Shown here piece after piece: positions 31,689-40,332 of a stretch of DNA of 64,000 nt. Under the pieces are notes generated by a model. The model saw nothing but the letters and a program-made list of their open reading frames with translations. It was not told where the DNA came from and did no database searches. Position 1 is the stretch's first letter. The number at the start of each line of letters is the position of its first letter. Source of the DNA: Dichotomicrobium thermohalophilum (GTDB lineage: Bacteria > Pseudomonadota > Alphaproteobacteria > Rhizobiales > Rhodomicrobiaceae). Made by a program: the position numbers and the translations under genes. The stretch is from assembly GCF_003550175.1 (NCBI RefSeq), contig NZ_QXDF01000001.1:186001-250000 (forward strand), given 5' to 3'.

Positions 31689-33110
31689 TCAACTCTCCGG
31701 TTTACGATCGATCAGACCGGACACCTCGCCGCTCAGCCTGCCACGGTTCTCTTCTCGCCGCGTGTAACCGGCCTCACCCTGCTCTCCAGACTGCTCTTCG
31801 CTGGGGTCCTTTTCAAGGGTGGCCTCGTTGAGCAGGACAAGCAGCGGCGTGAGGCCTTCGGTGTCCACGAGCCGGTATATTTCCACGTCACGCTTTGCTT
31901 CCTCGCTCCAGCCGGCAATGTCGAGCGCGCGTTCGGCCTTGGATAGCAAGCCGTGATTGCGCATCGGCCGAGGCATGTCCTTCGGCGCTTCGGCCTGCAA
32001 ATCCTCTCGCGTCTCCCGCCGGCGATCCCGATAGAGGCTGAGATCGCTGAAGCTGTCGCGCTCCTCCTCCTCTCCGAATTGCTTCAACTGCTCCGGCGTC
32101 AGAGCGATGATCAGGTTGAGGTCATCCAGTACACCGGCGAGCTGGTTCATCGCCAGAGCGCGACGCTCCTCCTTTTGGTCGTCCTGACAGCTGTAGAGAT
32201 TCGGGATGACGAAATAGGATGTATCGCGGTGATGGACGAAGTGCTGACGCACCCATTCCAGATCGGCGTCCGGCGCCCGGGCAATGGCGGTTTCCAGCGC
32301 CGCGCTGATTTGGCGGACCACCGAAGAGGTCGGCATGTGGAGCCGCGCCTGCGTCCGCGCCAGCGCGTCGCGCCGCGTTGGGGGCGTGGCCGGGGGGTTC
32401 AGGACCATGAGTGCGAACAGGCCGAGGTCTACGCCGATTGCGGCCAGCAGCGCGATGAGGTCGCGCCCGGTGATGCCGCCGCCCGGTGCGAGCGGCGCAC
32501 CGTCTTCCGGCAACTGAAAGCCCGAACCGACGAAATCGATCAGCCCGGATAAATACGCGCCGATGTTGGTCCACAGCAGCCGTATCGCATTGGCAACGCC
32601 AGCCGGTCCTTCCGTGAACTCGGCGGTGCGGAGGTCGAGGACCACAGGCTCGTCCGCCTGATCAGCCGCTTGTCGCAACCGATCGGCGAGCGTCGGGTCA
32701 TAACAGGAAAAGCCCGCCTTGCCCGGCGGAATCGAAACGACATTGGCGAGCGCGCGCATCTCCGCAGCGTAGGACGCGCCCAATTCGTTGCTGCGTGCGG
32801 CGATACTCCGGGCGCGGCTGCGGATTTCCTGCGCGCGTTGCTCAAAGGCACGCTGGCGTTCGGCGTAGGTCTCACCGGACAGGTCGGTCGCGCTCTGGCG
32901 CAACTCCGTGATGTCTTGCTGGACCGGCGAGATCCATGATTGCGCGATGCTTTCCCGAAGGGAGGCGACCGAATCGCGCACCCCTTCACGCGCCGCATAA
33001 AGCGGGCCGCGCCCCGCGCCAGACGGCCGCCCGCAGCTTCCCCCAGCCGTCGCCTCGCGCTCCATCTGCGTCTCGGACCATGACACGACGCTGTCGAGTT
33101 GCGCCTGCAC
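31689..33110 (-). CDS. C-terminal part of a split membrane protein
   Basis: This 473-residue reading frame starts formally at GTG 33110, without a good ribosome binding site. It contains coiled-coil-like sequence (AERQRAFEQRAQEIRSRARS), then a hydrophobic region (ITGRDLIALLAAIGVDLGLF), and a charged C-terminal half. The same frame is open from 33110 back to 33296 and includes a membrane segment (PLYIFLLLWSVGFGYGFWW), but holds no ATG, GTG or TTG there. It is cut from the upstream gene only by a TAA created by a 9-bp duplication. The product may be absent or lack its first membrane segments. Function unknown. Confidence 0.55.
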   Translation of the reverse strand: MQAQLDSVVSWSETQMEREATAGGSCGRPSGAGRGPLYAAREGVRDSVASLRESIAQSWISPVQQDITELRQSATDLSGETYAERQRAFEQRAQEIRSRARSIAARSNELGASYAAEMRALANVVSIPPGKAGFSCYDPTLADRLRQAADQADEPVVLDLRTAEFTEGPAGVANAIRLLWTNIGAYLSGLIDFVGSGFQLPEDGAPLAPGGGITGRDLIALLAAIGVDLGLFALMVLNPPATPPTRRDALARTQARLHMPTSSVVRQISAALETAIARAPDADLEWVRQHFVHHRDTSYFVIPNLYSCQDDQKEERRALAMNQLAGVLDDLNLIIALTPEQLKQFGEEEERDSFSDLSLYRDRRRETREDLQAEAPKDMPRPMRNHGLLSKAERALDIAGWSEEAKRDVEIYRLVDTEGLTPLLVLLNEATLEKDPSEEQSGEQGEAGYTRREENRGRLSGEVSGLIDRKPES

Positions 33111-33289
33111 GGCTTCAATCCGCGCGGAGACCGACGTGGCAGCGGCACGCGCATCCTCCTGCAGCGCGGCGAGACTGGTCCGCGTGGCCTCCGTCCCGGC
33201 GATCAGGCTCCACCAGAAGCCGTAGCCGAAGCCGACCGACCACAGCAGCAGGAAGATATACAGCGGGAAGGTGATGAGCCGCTCGCTCC

Positions 33290-33307
33290 AGCGACGTTAG
33301 CGACGTT
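33290..33307. repeat. 9-bp perfect tandem duplication
   Basis: AGCGACGTT occurs twice directly adjacent (33290-33298 and 33299-33307). On the minus strand the junction reads CGC-TAA-CGT and places an in-frame stop in the membrane-protein gene. Confidence 0.95.
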
Positions 33308-33596
33308 GCGCGCCGAAGGTCTCGCGCAGCGCCAGCCACATCAGGAAGGTGAGTGTGATGACGACGAGCGTGATCAGCACCTCGTTCGTGACGGACAGCA
33401 CGCCAATATCGCGGGCCTGCTCGGGGGCCCCCTCGGCCTGCACGCCGACGATGAAGTCGGTCATGCCGACCCAGGTCGCATAGCCGGAGATGATAAGGAG
33501 CAAGAGGGAGGCAATGCCGATCAGCGCGTTGCGTCCGAAAAGATAATCGACCACCCGCCCCCAGGCGGTATAAACGGTCGCCCGTCCGTCGGTCAT
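33297..33596 (-). CDS. N-terminal part of the split membrane protein
   Basis: This is a 99-residue product starting at ATG 33596 with GGGGAG upstream. It has two membrane spans (LIGIASLLLLIISGYATWVG and VLITLVVITLTFLMWLAL) and ends FGAQRR at the TAA made by the duplication. The downstream frame continues directly after the stop. It could still be expressed as a short two-span membrane protein. Confidence 0.6.
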   Translation of the reverse strand: MTDGRATVYTAWGRVVDYLFGRNALIGIASLLLLIISGYATWVGMTDFIVGVQAEGAPEQARDIGVLSVTNEVLITLVVITLTFLMWLALRETFGAQRR

Positions 33597-33719
33597 CGTT
33601 CTGCTCCCCCATCGCCGGCGGCACGCGGCCCGTGGCCGCAGCATGCCTCGTCAAGTTTTGGCACACTGCGGCAGGAATAGGAAGAATTTGACGCGAATCT
33701 ACTGGCTCGGCAGAGGGGT

Positions 33720-34259
33720 CTAGGGCAGCCAGAGGGCGGCGCGGCGCCAAGGCGCGGGGACCTCAAGAGCGCCTTCCAATTCGGTTTCACTCAGGCGGAG
33801 GGACTGCCACCCTGTGCGCCATTCTTCAGGCAGGGGATAGGGCGGGGTGACATGCGTTTCGGGCGCGAAGCCGGCGCGGCTGTAGTAGCCCGGATCACCG
33901 AGAACAAAGACGCGGCTCACACTGGCCCGCTCCAGCCGATCCAGACCCTGATGGGTCAGCGCTGTGCCTATGCCCCTGCGTTGCCAGTCGGGTGCGACCG
34001 CCAGCGGTCCGAGCAGCGCGACCTTGTCCGCTTGTCCCGTGACTCGGCAAGATGTGAAGATCACATGGCCGACGACGGTAGAGAGGACGGTGGCCACCAG
34101 CGAGAGCACCCCGGAACCATCCTGGAGCAGCGCCCTTACCAGTGGGAGCAAATCCTCCTCCGGAAAGGCCTCACGGTAGATTCTGGCCAGCGTCTGGAAA
34201 TCATCCGGCGTGCCTTCTCGGATATCGAGGTGACGCAGACGTTGGTCGCTGTCGGCCAT
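33720..34259 (-). CDS. GNAT-family N-acetyltransferase
   Basis: This 179-residue protein is a GNAT acetyltransferase of the YhbS-like type. The acetyl-CoA loop is visible in LLGPLAVAPDWQRRGIGTAL (Q/RxxGxG/A), preceded by VVGHVIFTSCRV, with VFVLGDPGYYSRAGFAPETH following, all typical of this subgroup. I chose ATG 34259 because GAGGAGA lies six bases before it. Substrate unknown. It lies just downstream of the photolyase gene on the same strand (about 59 bases), so may share its transcript. Confidence 0.9.
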   Translation of the reverse strand: MADSDQRLRHLDIREGTPDDFQTLARIYREAFPEEDLLPLVRALLQDGSGVLSLVATVLSTVVGHVIFTSCRVTGQADKVALLGPLAVAPDWQRRGIGTALTHQGLDRLERASVSRVFVLGDPGYYSRAGFAPETHVTPPYPLPEEWRTGWQSLRLSETELEGALEVPAPWRRAALWLP

Positions 34260-34318
34260 GTCATTCTCCTCGACAGCAAGACAAGCATTTGCGCGCCTAG
34301 CCGGGAGCGGCGCAAGCA

Positions 34319-35758
34319 CTAGTTACCGCGTTTTATCTGCTGGAAAGCTGCAAGCGCGCGCTTGCGGGCCTTGCCGTGATCGACGATCGGCTCCGGATAG
34401 GTTTCGCCGAGGTGCACGCCGGCATCGCGAAGGATTTTGGACGGCGCCTCCCACGGTGCGTGGATATGCTTGGCCGGCATTCCAGCCAGTTCCGGCACGT
34501 ACTCGCGGACATAGGCGCCTTCAGGATCGAACCGTTCGGCCTGCTTCACCGGATTGAAGATGCGGAAATATGGGGCGGCATCGGCGCCTGAGCCGGCGGC
34601 CCACTGCCATCCGGCCGAATTGCTGGCGAGGTCGGCGTCCACCAGCGTGTCCCAGAACCATTCCTCGCCGCGCTGCCAAGGGATCAGCAGGTCCTTGATC
34701 AGAAATGAAGCGGTGATCATCCGACAACGGTTGTGCATCCAGCCGATTTCGTAGAGCTGGCGCATGGCCGCATCCACGATCGGATAGCCGGTACGGCCGC
34801 ACTGCCACGCGCGGAGCGCTTGCTCGTTTTCGTCCCAGGGGAACTCCCGGAACTCCTCGCGCCAGGAGGTGTCAGGCAACGCCGGCCAATGAAACAGAAG
34901 GTGATAGGAAAACTCGCGCCAGACGACCTCGCTGAGGAAGGATTCGATACCCTTTTGGGCGCTGCCTTCGGCGTGCGGCTTTGCGCCGTGCCAGATCTGG
35001 CGGGGGCTGATCTCTCCCCAGGTCAGATGCGGCGACATGCGTGAGGTGCCGTCGATGTCGGGCCGGTCCCGCATCTCGTCATAGTCTGCCGCTGCTTCGT
35101 CGAGAAACCACGCCAGTCGGTCTCGCGCGCCCGCCTCGCCCGGCGTCCAAGTCGCGCGCAGGCCGCCGGCCCAATCCGGCTTGGTCGGCTCCAGCGCCCA
35201 GCTTTCCAGCGTATCACTTTCCGGCCATGCCACCGGCGCGGGCAGCGTGTCCAGCGCGGACAACGGCTCGGACGGGTCGCCGCGCGCGAGGAGCGCCTTG
35301 TAGAACGGCGTGAAGACCTTGTAGGGCGAACCCTCCTGCGTCGAGATGGTCTCCGGCTCAAACAGGATGCGCCCGCCGAAGCGTTTGACCGCGATGCCCG
35401 CCTTCTCCAGCGCGCCGCGGGCGTCCTCCTGTGCACGAATCAGGTCCGGCTCATAAGCGCGCGACCAATAAACCGCCGCCGCGCCCGTCTCCTGAGCCAG
35501 CGCGGCCAGGATCGCAGCCGGATCGCCGCGCCGCAGGATCAGCCTCGACCCCTTCTCCTTCAGATCGCGTGCCAGCGACCGCAGGCTCCGAGCGAGCCAC
35601 CACTTGCTCGCCCCGCCCAGCGGCCAGCGCACCGTGTCCTGGTCCTGAAGAATGAACAAGGGGATCACCGGCCCGTTGCGCGCCGCCGCCTGGAGCGCCG
35701 GATGGTCGCGCAGCCGAAGATCGCGGGTAAACCAGAGGATTATAGGTCCATTAGCCAT
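34319..35758 (-). CDS. phrB: Deoxyribodipyrimidine photolyase
   Basis: PhrB uses blue light and FAD to split cyclobutane pyrimidine dimers. The 479-residue length fits class I CPD photolyases. Motifs: ILWFTRDLRLRDHPAL at the start, VYWSRAYEPDLI, SRMSPHLTWGEISPRQIW (FAD site), the TGYPIVDAAMRQLYEIGWMH block and RCRMITASFLIKDLLIPW, and NSAGWQWAAGSGADAAPYFR near the end. All FAD and substrate contact regions seem intact. Stands with the GNAT gene downstream. Confidence 0.96.
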   Translation of the reverse strand: MANGPIILWFTRDLRLRDHPALQAAARNGPVIPLFILQDQDTVRWPLGGASKWWLARSLRSLARDLKEKGSRLILRRGDPAAILAALAQETGAAAVYWSRAYEPDLIRAQEDARGALEKAGIAVKRFGGRILFEPETISTQEGSPYKVFTPFYKALLARGDPSEPLSALDTLPAPVAWPESDTLESWALEPTKPDWAGGLRATWTPGEAGARDRLAWFLDEAAADYDEMRDRPDIDGTSRMSPHLTWGEISPRQIWHGAKPHAEGSAQKGIESFLSEVVWREFSYHLLFHWPALPDTSWREEFREFPWDENEQALRAWQCGRTGYPIVDAAMRQLYEIGWMHNRCRMITASFLIKDLLIPWQRGEEWFWDTLVDADLASNSAGWQWAAGSGADAAPYFRIFNPVKQAERFDPEGAYVREYVPELAGMPAKHIHAPWEAPSKILRDAGVHLGETYPEPIVDHGKARKRALAAFQQIKRGN

Positions 35759-35898
35759 TGTGTGCTGACATCCATCGGCTGCTGACGCCTCAGGCGACCG
35801 GCAGCCGCTCCAAAGGCCATCTTGCGCGCGCTTTCGCGCATCCTATACTGACGTGAAGACCCGTTGGTTCGGCTACGCCCTTGGCGGGGAGGAGGATC

Positions 35899-36003
35899 AT
35901 GATGCCAATCAAACAACCCGCCCAGCCGATCCATTACGGCAATGCCCCGGCGTCTCCAGCGCGCCTTCCATCAAACTTTCGGTGTGTCCTGATACCATGC
36001 TGA
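35899..36003 (+). CDS. Possible 34-residue leader peptide before the amidohydrolase
   Basis: A very strong Shine-Dalgarno stretch (GGGGAGGAGG, 35886-35895) precedes ATG 35899 (and ATG 35902). The frame encodes 34 residues (MMPIKQPAQPIHYGNAPA and onward) and stops with TGA at 36001-36003. That stop overlaps ATG 36003, an in-frame start of the N-formylglutamate amidohydrolase (TGATG). The main gene itself has no good ribosome binding site. This suggests translational coupling, or less likely an ancestral N-terminus lost by a frameshift. Confidence 0.4.
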   Translation: MMPIKQPAQPIHYGNAPASPARLPSNFRCVLIPC

Positions 36004-36932
36004 TGTCCCGTTTCATGACACCCGCGCGCTGGCTCGAACGCGAGATTCACTGCATCCACACGGAACTGGACCCGCCTTTCGCGGTCGAGCAGCCGGCGGC
36101 GCTGGTCACGCCCTTCATCTTCAATTCGCCTCATAGCGGGCGCATCTATCCCTCCATTTTCATAAAGACAGCGCAGCTCAGCCCGCAGGCGCTGCGGATG
36201 TCGGAAGACCTGTTCATCGACAAGCTGTTCGCCCCCGTCATTGACAAGGGCGCGACCCTGATGAGCGCGTGCTTTCCCCGCGCGTATCTTGACCTGAACC
36301 GCCAGCCTTATGAGCTGGATCCTGCGCTATTCGCCGAAAAGCTGCCCGACTACGCCAACTCAAGTTCACTGCGAGTCATTGGCGGGCTGGGCACCATCCC
36401 GCGACTCGTCAACGAGAACGAGGAGATTTACGCCGCACCGCTGCCGCTGAGCGTGGGTTTGGCGCGCGTCGAGCGGCTGTATCAGCCCTATCACGATACG
36501 CTGAGCCGTCTGATCGAGGACACCCGAAACAGCTTCGGCCGTGCTTTCCTGATCGACTGCCACTCCATGCCGTCGCATCTCGGCGAAGCCCCCGGCGCGC
36601 CCCCCTATGACATCGTGCTGGGCGATCGCTTCGGCGGCTCCTGCTCGCGCGATCTGGTCGATTTTGCCGCTACCACGTTCAGCATGATGGGCTATCACGT
36701 AGGCCTGAACAAACCCTATGCCGGCGGACACATAACGGAATTTTACGGTCGGCCGGCAGACTGTATCCACGCGCTGCAGATCGAGATCAACCGCGGCCTG
36801 TATGTCTGCGAAAAGACCTTTGAAATCAAACCCGGTTTTGCCAAGCTGAAAGAGGATATCGCGGAACTGGCTGAAAGGCTCATAACCCGCTTTTCCCCCG
36901 GCGCGCAGTCACTGCGCACGGCCGCGGAATAA
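35997..36932 (+). CDS. N-formylglutamate amidohydrolase
   Basis: This 311-residue protein of the N-formylglutamate amidohydrolase family (HutG-type) cleaves N-formylglutamate or related N-acyl amino acids, the last step of one histidine degradation route. Seen: TPFIFNSPHSGRIYP (His of the zinc site), ACFPRAYLDLNRQPYELDP, FLIDCHSMPSHLG, GGHITEFYGRPADCIHALQIEINR. No other hut gene is adjacent, so the physiological substrate is open. ATG 35997, 36003 and 36015 are all possible; a leader ORF ends across 36003. Confidence 0.88.
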   Translation: MLMSRFMTPARWLEREIHCIHTELDPPFAVEQPAALVTPFIFNSPHSGRIYPSIFIKTAQLSPQALRMSEDLFIDKLFAPVIDKGATLMSACFPRAYLDLNRQPYELDPALFAEKLPDYANSSSLRVIGGLGTIPRLVNENEEIYAAPLPLSVGLARVERLYQPYHDTLSRLIEDTRNSFGRAFLIDCHSMPSHLGEAPGAPPYDIVLGDRFGGSCSRDLVDFAATTFSMMGYHVGLNKPYAGGHITEFYGRPADCIHALQIEINRGLYVCEKTFEIKPGFAKLKEDIAELAERLITRFSPGAQSLRTAAE

Positions 36933-36991
36933 CTCGCTGCGCCTGCCGGACCCCATTCCGTTCCCTATTGCAACACGGGAGAAGAACGATA

Positions 36992-37351
36992 ATGGACGTG
37001 CCTGTCGAAATCGCCTTCCGCCACGTGGAAAGCTCCGAAGCGGTCGAAAACCGCATTCACGAGCACATCGAAAAGCTCAAGCAGGTCTTTGACCGGCTGG
37101 TAAGCTGTCGCGTGACGGTCGAACTGGTGTCTGGCCACCGCAAGGGCAAGAAGTTTCTGGTCACCGTTGAGGCGAACGTTCCTGGCAAGGCGCATTTCGT
37201 CGGTCACAGCAGCACGGACGAAAACCATCAGCACGACGACGTCTACCTGGCAATGCGCGATGCCTTCGCCGCAGTCCGCCGGCAGTTGCAGGACTATGCG
37301 CGCAAAGTTCGCGACGACAAGCGCAGCGCCGACGCAGGCCAATCCGGATAG
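36992..37351 (+). CDS. Short ribosome hibernation factor (HPF/RaiA family)
   Basis: This 119-residue protein matches the S30EA ribosome-interacting family: VPVEIAFRHVESSEAVENRIHEHIEKL, VSCRVTVELVSGHRKGKKF and HDDVYLAMRDAFAAVRRQL. It binds the decoding region of the 30S subunit and protects idle ribosomes. It lacks the C-terminal dimerisation domain of long HPF. ATG 36992 has GGGAGAAG upstream. The acidic/basic C-terminal tail is short. Confidence 0.88.
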   Translation: MDVPVEIAFRHVESSEAVENRIHEHIEKLKQVFDRLVSCRVTVELVSGHRKGKKFLVTVEANVPGKAHFVGHSSTDENHQHDDVYLAMRDAFAAVRRQLQDYARKVRDDKRSADAGQSG

Positions 37352-37544
37352 CCCCCGGGGGCCGCTGCCCGGACCCCCACCGGGGTGGGTGAAAAATCGG
37401 CGGCAGGCCCCCTGACAAAGGGCGGCGCTGGCGCGATATCCGTTTTTGGGATACGGCTCGCATTAGCCGGTCCGAGAGCCGGTGTTGTGAGTCCCGACTA
37501 AAGTTCGGCTCATCGCAGTTTCACCGCTTCGCGCCGGCCTGCGA

Positions 37545-37592
37545 CTTCGGACGCAAACCGGTTCCCGCTTTTTGCTGAAAGTGCTTTACGCC
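37545..37592. repeat. Intergenic repeat related to the element at 4249
   Basis: GGACGCAAACCGGTTCCCGC with TTTTTGCTGAAAGTGCTTTA following. I recognise this pattern (ACGCAAACCGGTTCCC-xxTTTTGCTG) as one of the commonest intergenic sequences in Hyphomicrobiales. It shares the core AACCGGTTCCC with the element after nadK. It lies in the mgtE leader. Confidence 0.5.
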
Positions 37593-37615
37593 TTCACCGC
37601 AACGCGTTTGACAGG

Positions 37616-39013
37616 ATGCCGGCCATGGAAAGCCAAGGCACAGCCGAAGATTTCGCCGACGCGCCGGGACAGGACGACCTGCTCACGCCGGCCTTCGTCG
37701 ACGCCGTCGCGGATGCACTGGAGCGCGAGGAGATCGACGCGGCACGCACGCTGACGCTGGAGCTGCGCGCGGCGGACCTCGCCGACCTTATCGAATTCCT
37801 GCGGCCCGAACTGCGCATCGCACTCATCAAGGCACTCGGCTCCGACCTCCCGGCGGAAATGTTCTCCGAGCTGCAGGAGCCGATCCGCGACGAGCTGGTC
37901 AAGGAAATGCCGGTCGATCAGCTCGCCGAGGTCGTCGGGGAGCTGGACAGTGATGATGCCGTCTATCTGCTCGAAGACCTCGAAGAAAGCGAGCAGATCG
38001 AGATCCTGTCCAAGGTCAACCGGATCGACCGTGCGCGGGTTCGCCGTTCGCTGGATTACCCGGAGGACACCGCCGGCCGCCTCATGCAGGCGGATTTCGT
38101 CGCGGTCCCGCCGTTCTGGTCCGTGGGCCAGACCATCGACTACATGCGCGAGGCGCACGAACTTCCCGACAGCTTTTCCGAGCTCTATGTGATCGACCCG
38201 GCGTTTCACCTGATGGGCACGGTCCCGCTCAGCTTCCTGCTGCGCAGCCGGCGGCCGAAGCTCATCAGCGAGATCACCAACACCGATGTCCACACCTTTT
38301 CTGCCCTTCAGGATCAGGAGGAGGTCGCGCGGGATTTCGAGCGATACAATCTGCTCTCCGCCCCCGTTGTCGACGAGGATCGGCGGTTGGTCGGCGTCAT
38401 CACCGCGGACGACGTCGTCGAAGTCATCCAGGAAGAGGCTGGCGAGGACATCTTCCGGCTGGCCGGCGTCGCCGACGAGGCGATCACGGAGAACTTCGTT
38501 CAGATCGCGGGCAGCCGCTTCACCTGGCTGTTCGTCAACTTGCTGACGGCCATCCTTGCGTCGATCGTCATCGGCTTGTTCGACGCGACGATCGAGCAGC
38601 GAGTGGCCCTGGCGATCCTTATGCCTATCGTGGCGTCGATGGGCGGCAATGCCGGCACACAGACCATGACCGTGGCCGTGCGCGCGCTGGCGATGAAGGA
38701 CATCACGGCGGTCAACACCATGCGCGTGGTCGGGCGCGAGCTTCTGGTCGGCCTGATTAACGGGCTTCTGTTTGCCGTTCTGCTGGCTGGCGCAGTTCTG
38801 ATCTGGTTTGGGTCAGGCGAGATCGGCGTGATCATCGCGGTCGCGATGATCGTGAACATGTTCGTCGCCGCCTTGTCGGGCATCCTTGTGCCCATCGTGC
38901 TGGACAAGCTGGGGATCGACCCGGCTGTGGCCTCCAGCGTGTTCGTCACGACCGTGACGGATGTGGTCGGCTTTTTCGCCTTCCTCGGCCTGGCGGCACT
39001 GTGGTTCTCATGA
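37616..39013 (+). CDS. mgtE: Magnesium transporter MgtE
   Basis: MgtE is a homodimeric Mg2+ channel with a cytosolic sensor. The 465-residue protein shows the order: helical N domain (about 20-135, LRAADLADLIEFLRPELR, LDSDDAVYLLEDLEE), paired CBS domains (about 136-270, ending VGVITADDVVEVIQEEAGED), the plug helix, and five membrane spans (IVASMGGNAGTQTMTVAVRA, FVAALSGILVPIVLDKLGID, the final PAVASSVFVTTVTDVVGFFAF). Intracellular Mg2+ closes the channel. I saw no M-box riboswitch in the leader. Its end overlaps the convergent gene by 6 bases. Confidence 0.96.
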   Translation: MPAMESQGTAEDFADAPGQDDLLTPAFVDAVADALEREEIDAARTLTLELRAADLADLIEFLRPELRIALIKALGSDLPAEMFSELQEPIRDELVKEMPVDQLAEVVGELDSDDAVYLLEDLEESEQIEILSKVNRIDRARVRRSLDYPEDTAGRLMQADFVAVPPFWSVGQTIDYMREAHELPDSFSELYVIDPAFHLMGTVPLSFLLRSRRPKLISEITNTDVHTFSALQDQEEVARDFERYNLLSAPVVDEDRRLVGVITADDVVEVIQEEAGEDIFRLAGVADEAITENFVQIAGSRFTWLFVNLLTAILASIVIGLFDATIEQRVALAILMPIVASMGGNAGTQTMTVAVRALAMKDITAVNTMRVVGRELLVGLINGLLFAVLLAGAVLIWFGSGEIGVIIAVAMIVNMFVAALSGILVPIVLDKLGIDPAVASSVFVTTVTDVVGFFAFLGLAALWFS

Positions 39014-40243
39014 GCTGGGCGCCAGTTCCCGCGTGAGCTGCTCGAACTCCTTGCGCAGGCTCTCGTTGCGAAAAATTTGCTCGAAGCCGGGTGCTTCCAG
39101 CCGGCGGATCGCCTCGAACGTGGCGCGTGAATTCTGCATCAGGGCGCGAAGCTGGAAGCTGGCCTCCACAGTGCGGTACGTGTTGTCGGCGATGCGCAGG
39201 TCCCGGATCGTGCGTTTGCGCGCCTCTACCAGTTGCCGGCGCTGAGTCTCCAGATAGTCCTTGTAGACGCCTGCCACCTTCTCCGCGAAGTTCTGTGCCT
39301 TCAAGTTCGCATCGAGCGCGCGCTGCTGGTCCGGTCGGTTCTCGCCAGCGAGCAGCCGATAGGTCTCCTTACGGGCCTGACGGATGTCGGTCAGGATCGC
39401 CTGAAGCTTGACCATGTATTCGCCATCGATCTTCTCGATCAGCGTGTCCTGCGCGTGCAGCAGCATGGCGAACAGCGAGGCGTGCATGGCGAAATAGCGC
39501 CGCGCGGCCTTCGGATTGTCGGATGAGGCTTCGAGCAATTCGCCGAGCCGCCGGTCGATGCCGCTGGCCGCTTCAAACGCCGCGACAAGCTTCAGCAGGT
39601 CACCGCCGAGCACGCTGTCGAGCAGCAGGTCGAGCTGTTCACGGGCGATCTTGATGCCGGCATCTTCGAGCGCGTTATGAATTTCGGCTTTCTTTTCCTC
39701 GATCACCGCGCGGTTCTCGGCGATCCGGCGCTCAAGCTCCTTGATCGCCTCGTCGATCGAGCTACGGGTGTCGGACAGGAAACCGGGCATCCAGCCATCC
39801 TCCGGCGCCGATATCCGCTCTTTCTTTAGCTCGGTGATCTCGTCGCGCATCTGATCGATGGCGGCGCGGCGGTCGGCGATCGTCTCCTGCATCTGCACGA
39901 TTGGCGCGTCGGTCACAATCTCCAGCGCGGAGTCGAGCAAGGCCCGCACGCGCTCCTCGTTGTCCTCGCGCGTGTCACTCCAGAGCGGCGGCAGGATGAA
40001 GGTGTCCTGACTCGGCAGATCGCGCGCCTTGGCCCGCTCTTCGGCGGCATCCGCGAGAATGTCGTCGATGGCCTTCAGCAGCTTTTGCGAGCGTTGATAG
40101 GCTTCGTCGTCCGCGCGCGGGTCACGCTGCGTCGCCTCGTTTTCGGCGGTCGATGTCTCCTGCGCCAGCGCGGGCGGCGCACTTGCCAGGCACACCGCCA
40201 GGGCGGCGGCCCAGGCCGTTTTCGATTTCGTCAGCGCAAACAT
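39008..40243 (-). CDS. Exported coiled-coil protein, function unknown
   Basis: This 411-residue protein has a signal peptide (about 1-27, PPALAQE). The mature part is almost wholly helical and charged, with heptad-like segments (TIADRRAAIDQMRDEITELKKER, broken here by the format limit at residue 20, and IKELERRIAENRAVIEEKKAEI). A less charged middle (LDLLLDSVLGGDLLKLVAAF) separates them from a second helical region ending in LTRELAPSS. Probably periplasmic. I do not recognise the family. It precedes, on the same strand, no close partner gene; the beta-lactamase-like gene lies 89 bases upstream. Confidence 0.7.
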   Translation of the reverse strand: MFALTKSKTAWAAALAVCLASAPPALAQETSTAENEATQRDPRADDEAYQRSQKLLKAIDDILADAAEERAKARDLPSQDTFILPPLWSDTREDNEERVRALLDSALEIVTDAPIVQMQETIADRRAAIDQMRDEITELKKERISAPEDGWMPGFLSDTRSSIDEAIKELERRIAENRAVIEEKKAEIHNALEDAGIKIAREQLDLLLDSVLGGDLLKLVAAFEAASGIDRRLGELLEASSDNPKAARRYFAMHASLFAMLLHAQDTLIEKIDGEYMVKLQAILTDIRQARKETYRLLAGENRPDQQRALDANLKAQNFAEKVAGVYKDYLETQRRQLVEARKRTIRDLRIADNTYRTVEASFQLRALMQNSRATFEAIRRLEAPGFEQIFRNESLRKEFEQLTRELAPSS

Positions 40244-40332
40244 CCGGCCCTCCGGGCAAGCCTCGCTTTAAGCGTTACCCGTTAATATAGGGGATGAGCG
40301 GCGCCAGCGCGAACCGCGTTCGTGGGATGCCG

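Larger units (their letters stand above)
31689..33596 (-). pseudogene. Disrupted gene for a membrane protein (9-bp duplication creates a stop)
   Basis: Reading from ATG 33596 to 31689, the frame is open except for one TAA at 33297-33299. The stop lies in a tandem repeat: on this strand AACGTCGCT occurs twice in a row. Removing one copy gives a continuous 632-residue protein reading ...FGAQRRWSERLITFPLYIF. This points to a recent in-frame duplication. The intact protein would have two spans near residues 24-45 and 67-90, a third at about 105-128, a coiled-coil domain, another hydrophobic region and a charged cytoplasmic part. Alternatives are a sequencing error or stop readthrough. Confidence 0.65.

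Noticed and set aside
33115-33750. 211-codon minus-strand frame across the split membrane gene
   Set aside because: It is Arg/His-rich, has no hydrophobic pattern, and lies in a shifted frame over the two-span N-terminal part.
37352-37615. Mg2+ M-box riboswitch before mgtE
   Set aside because: None of the conserved M-box sequence is present. The leader holds short hairpins and a dispersed repeat only.
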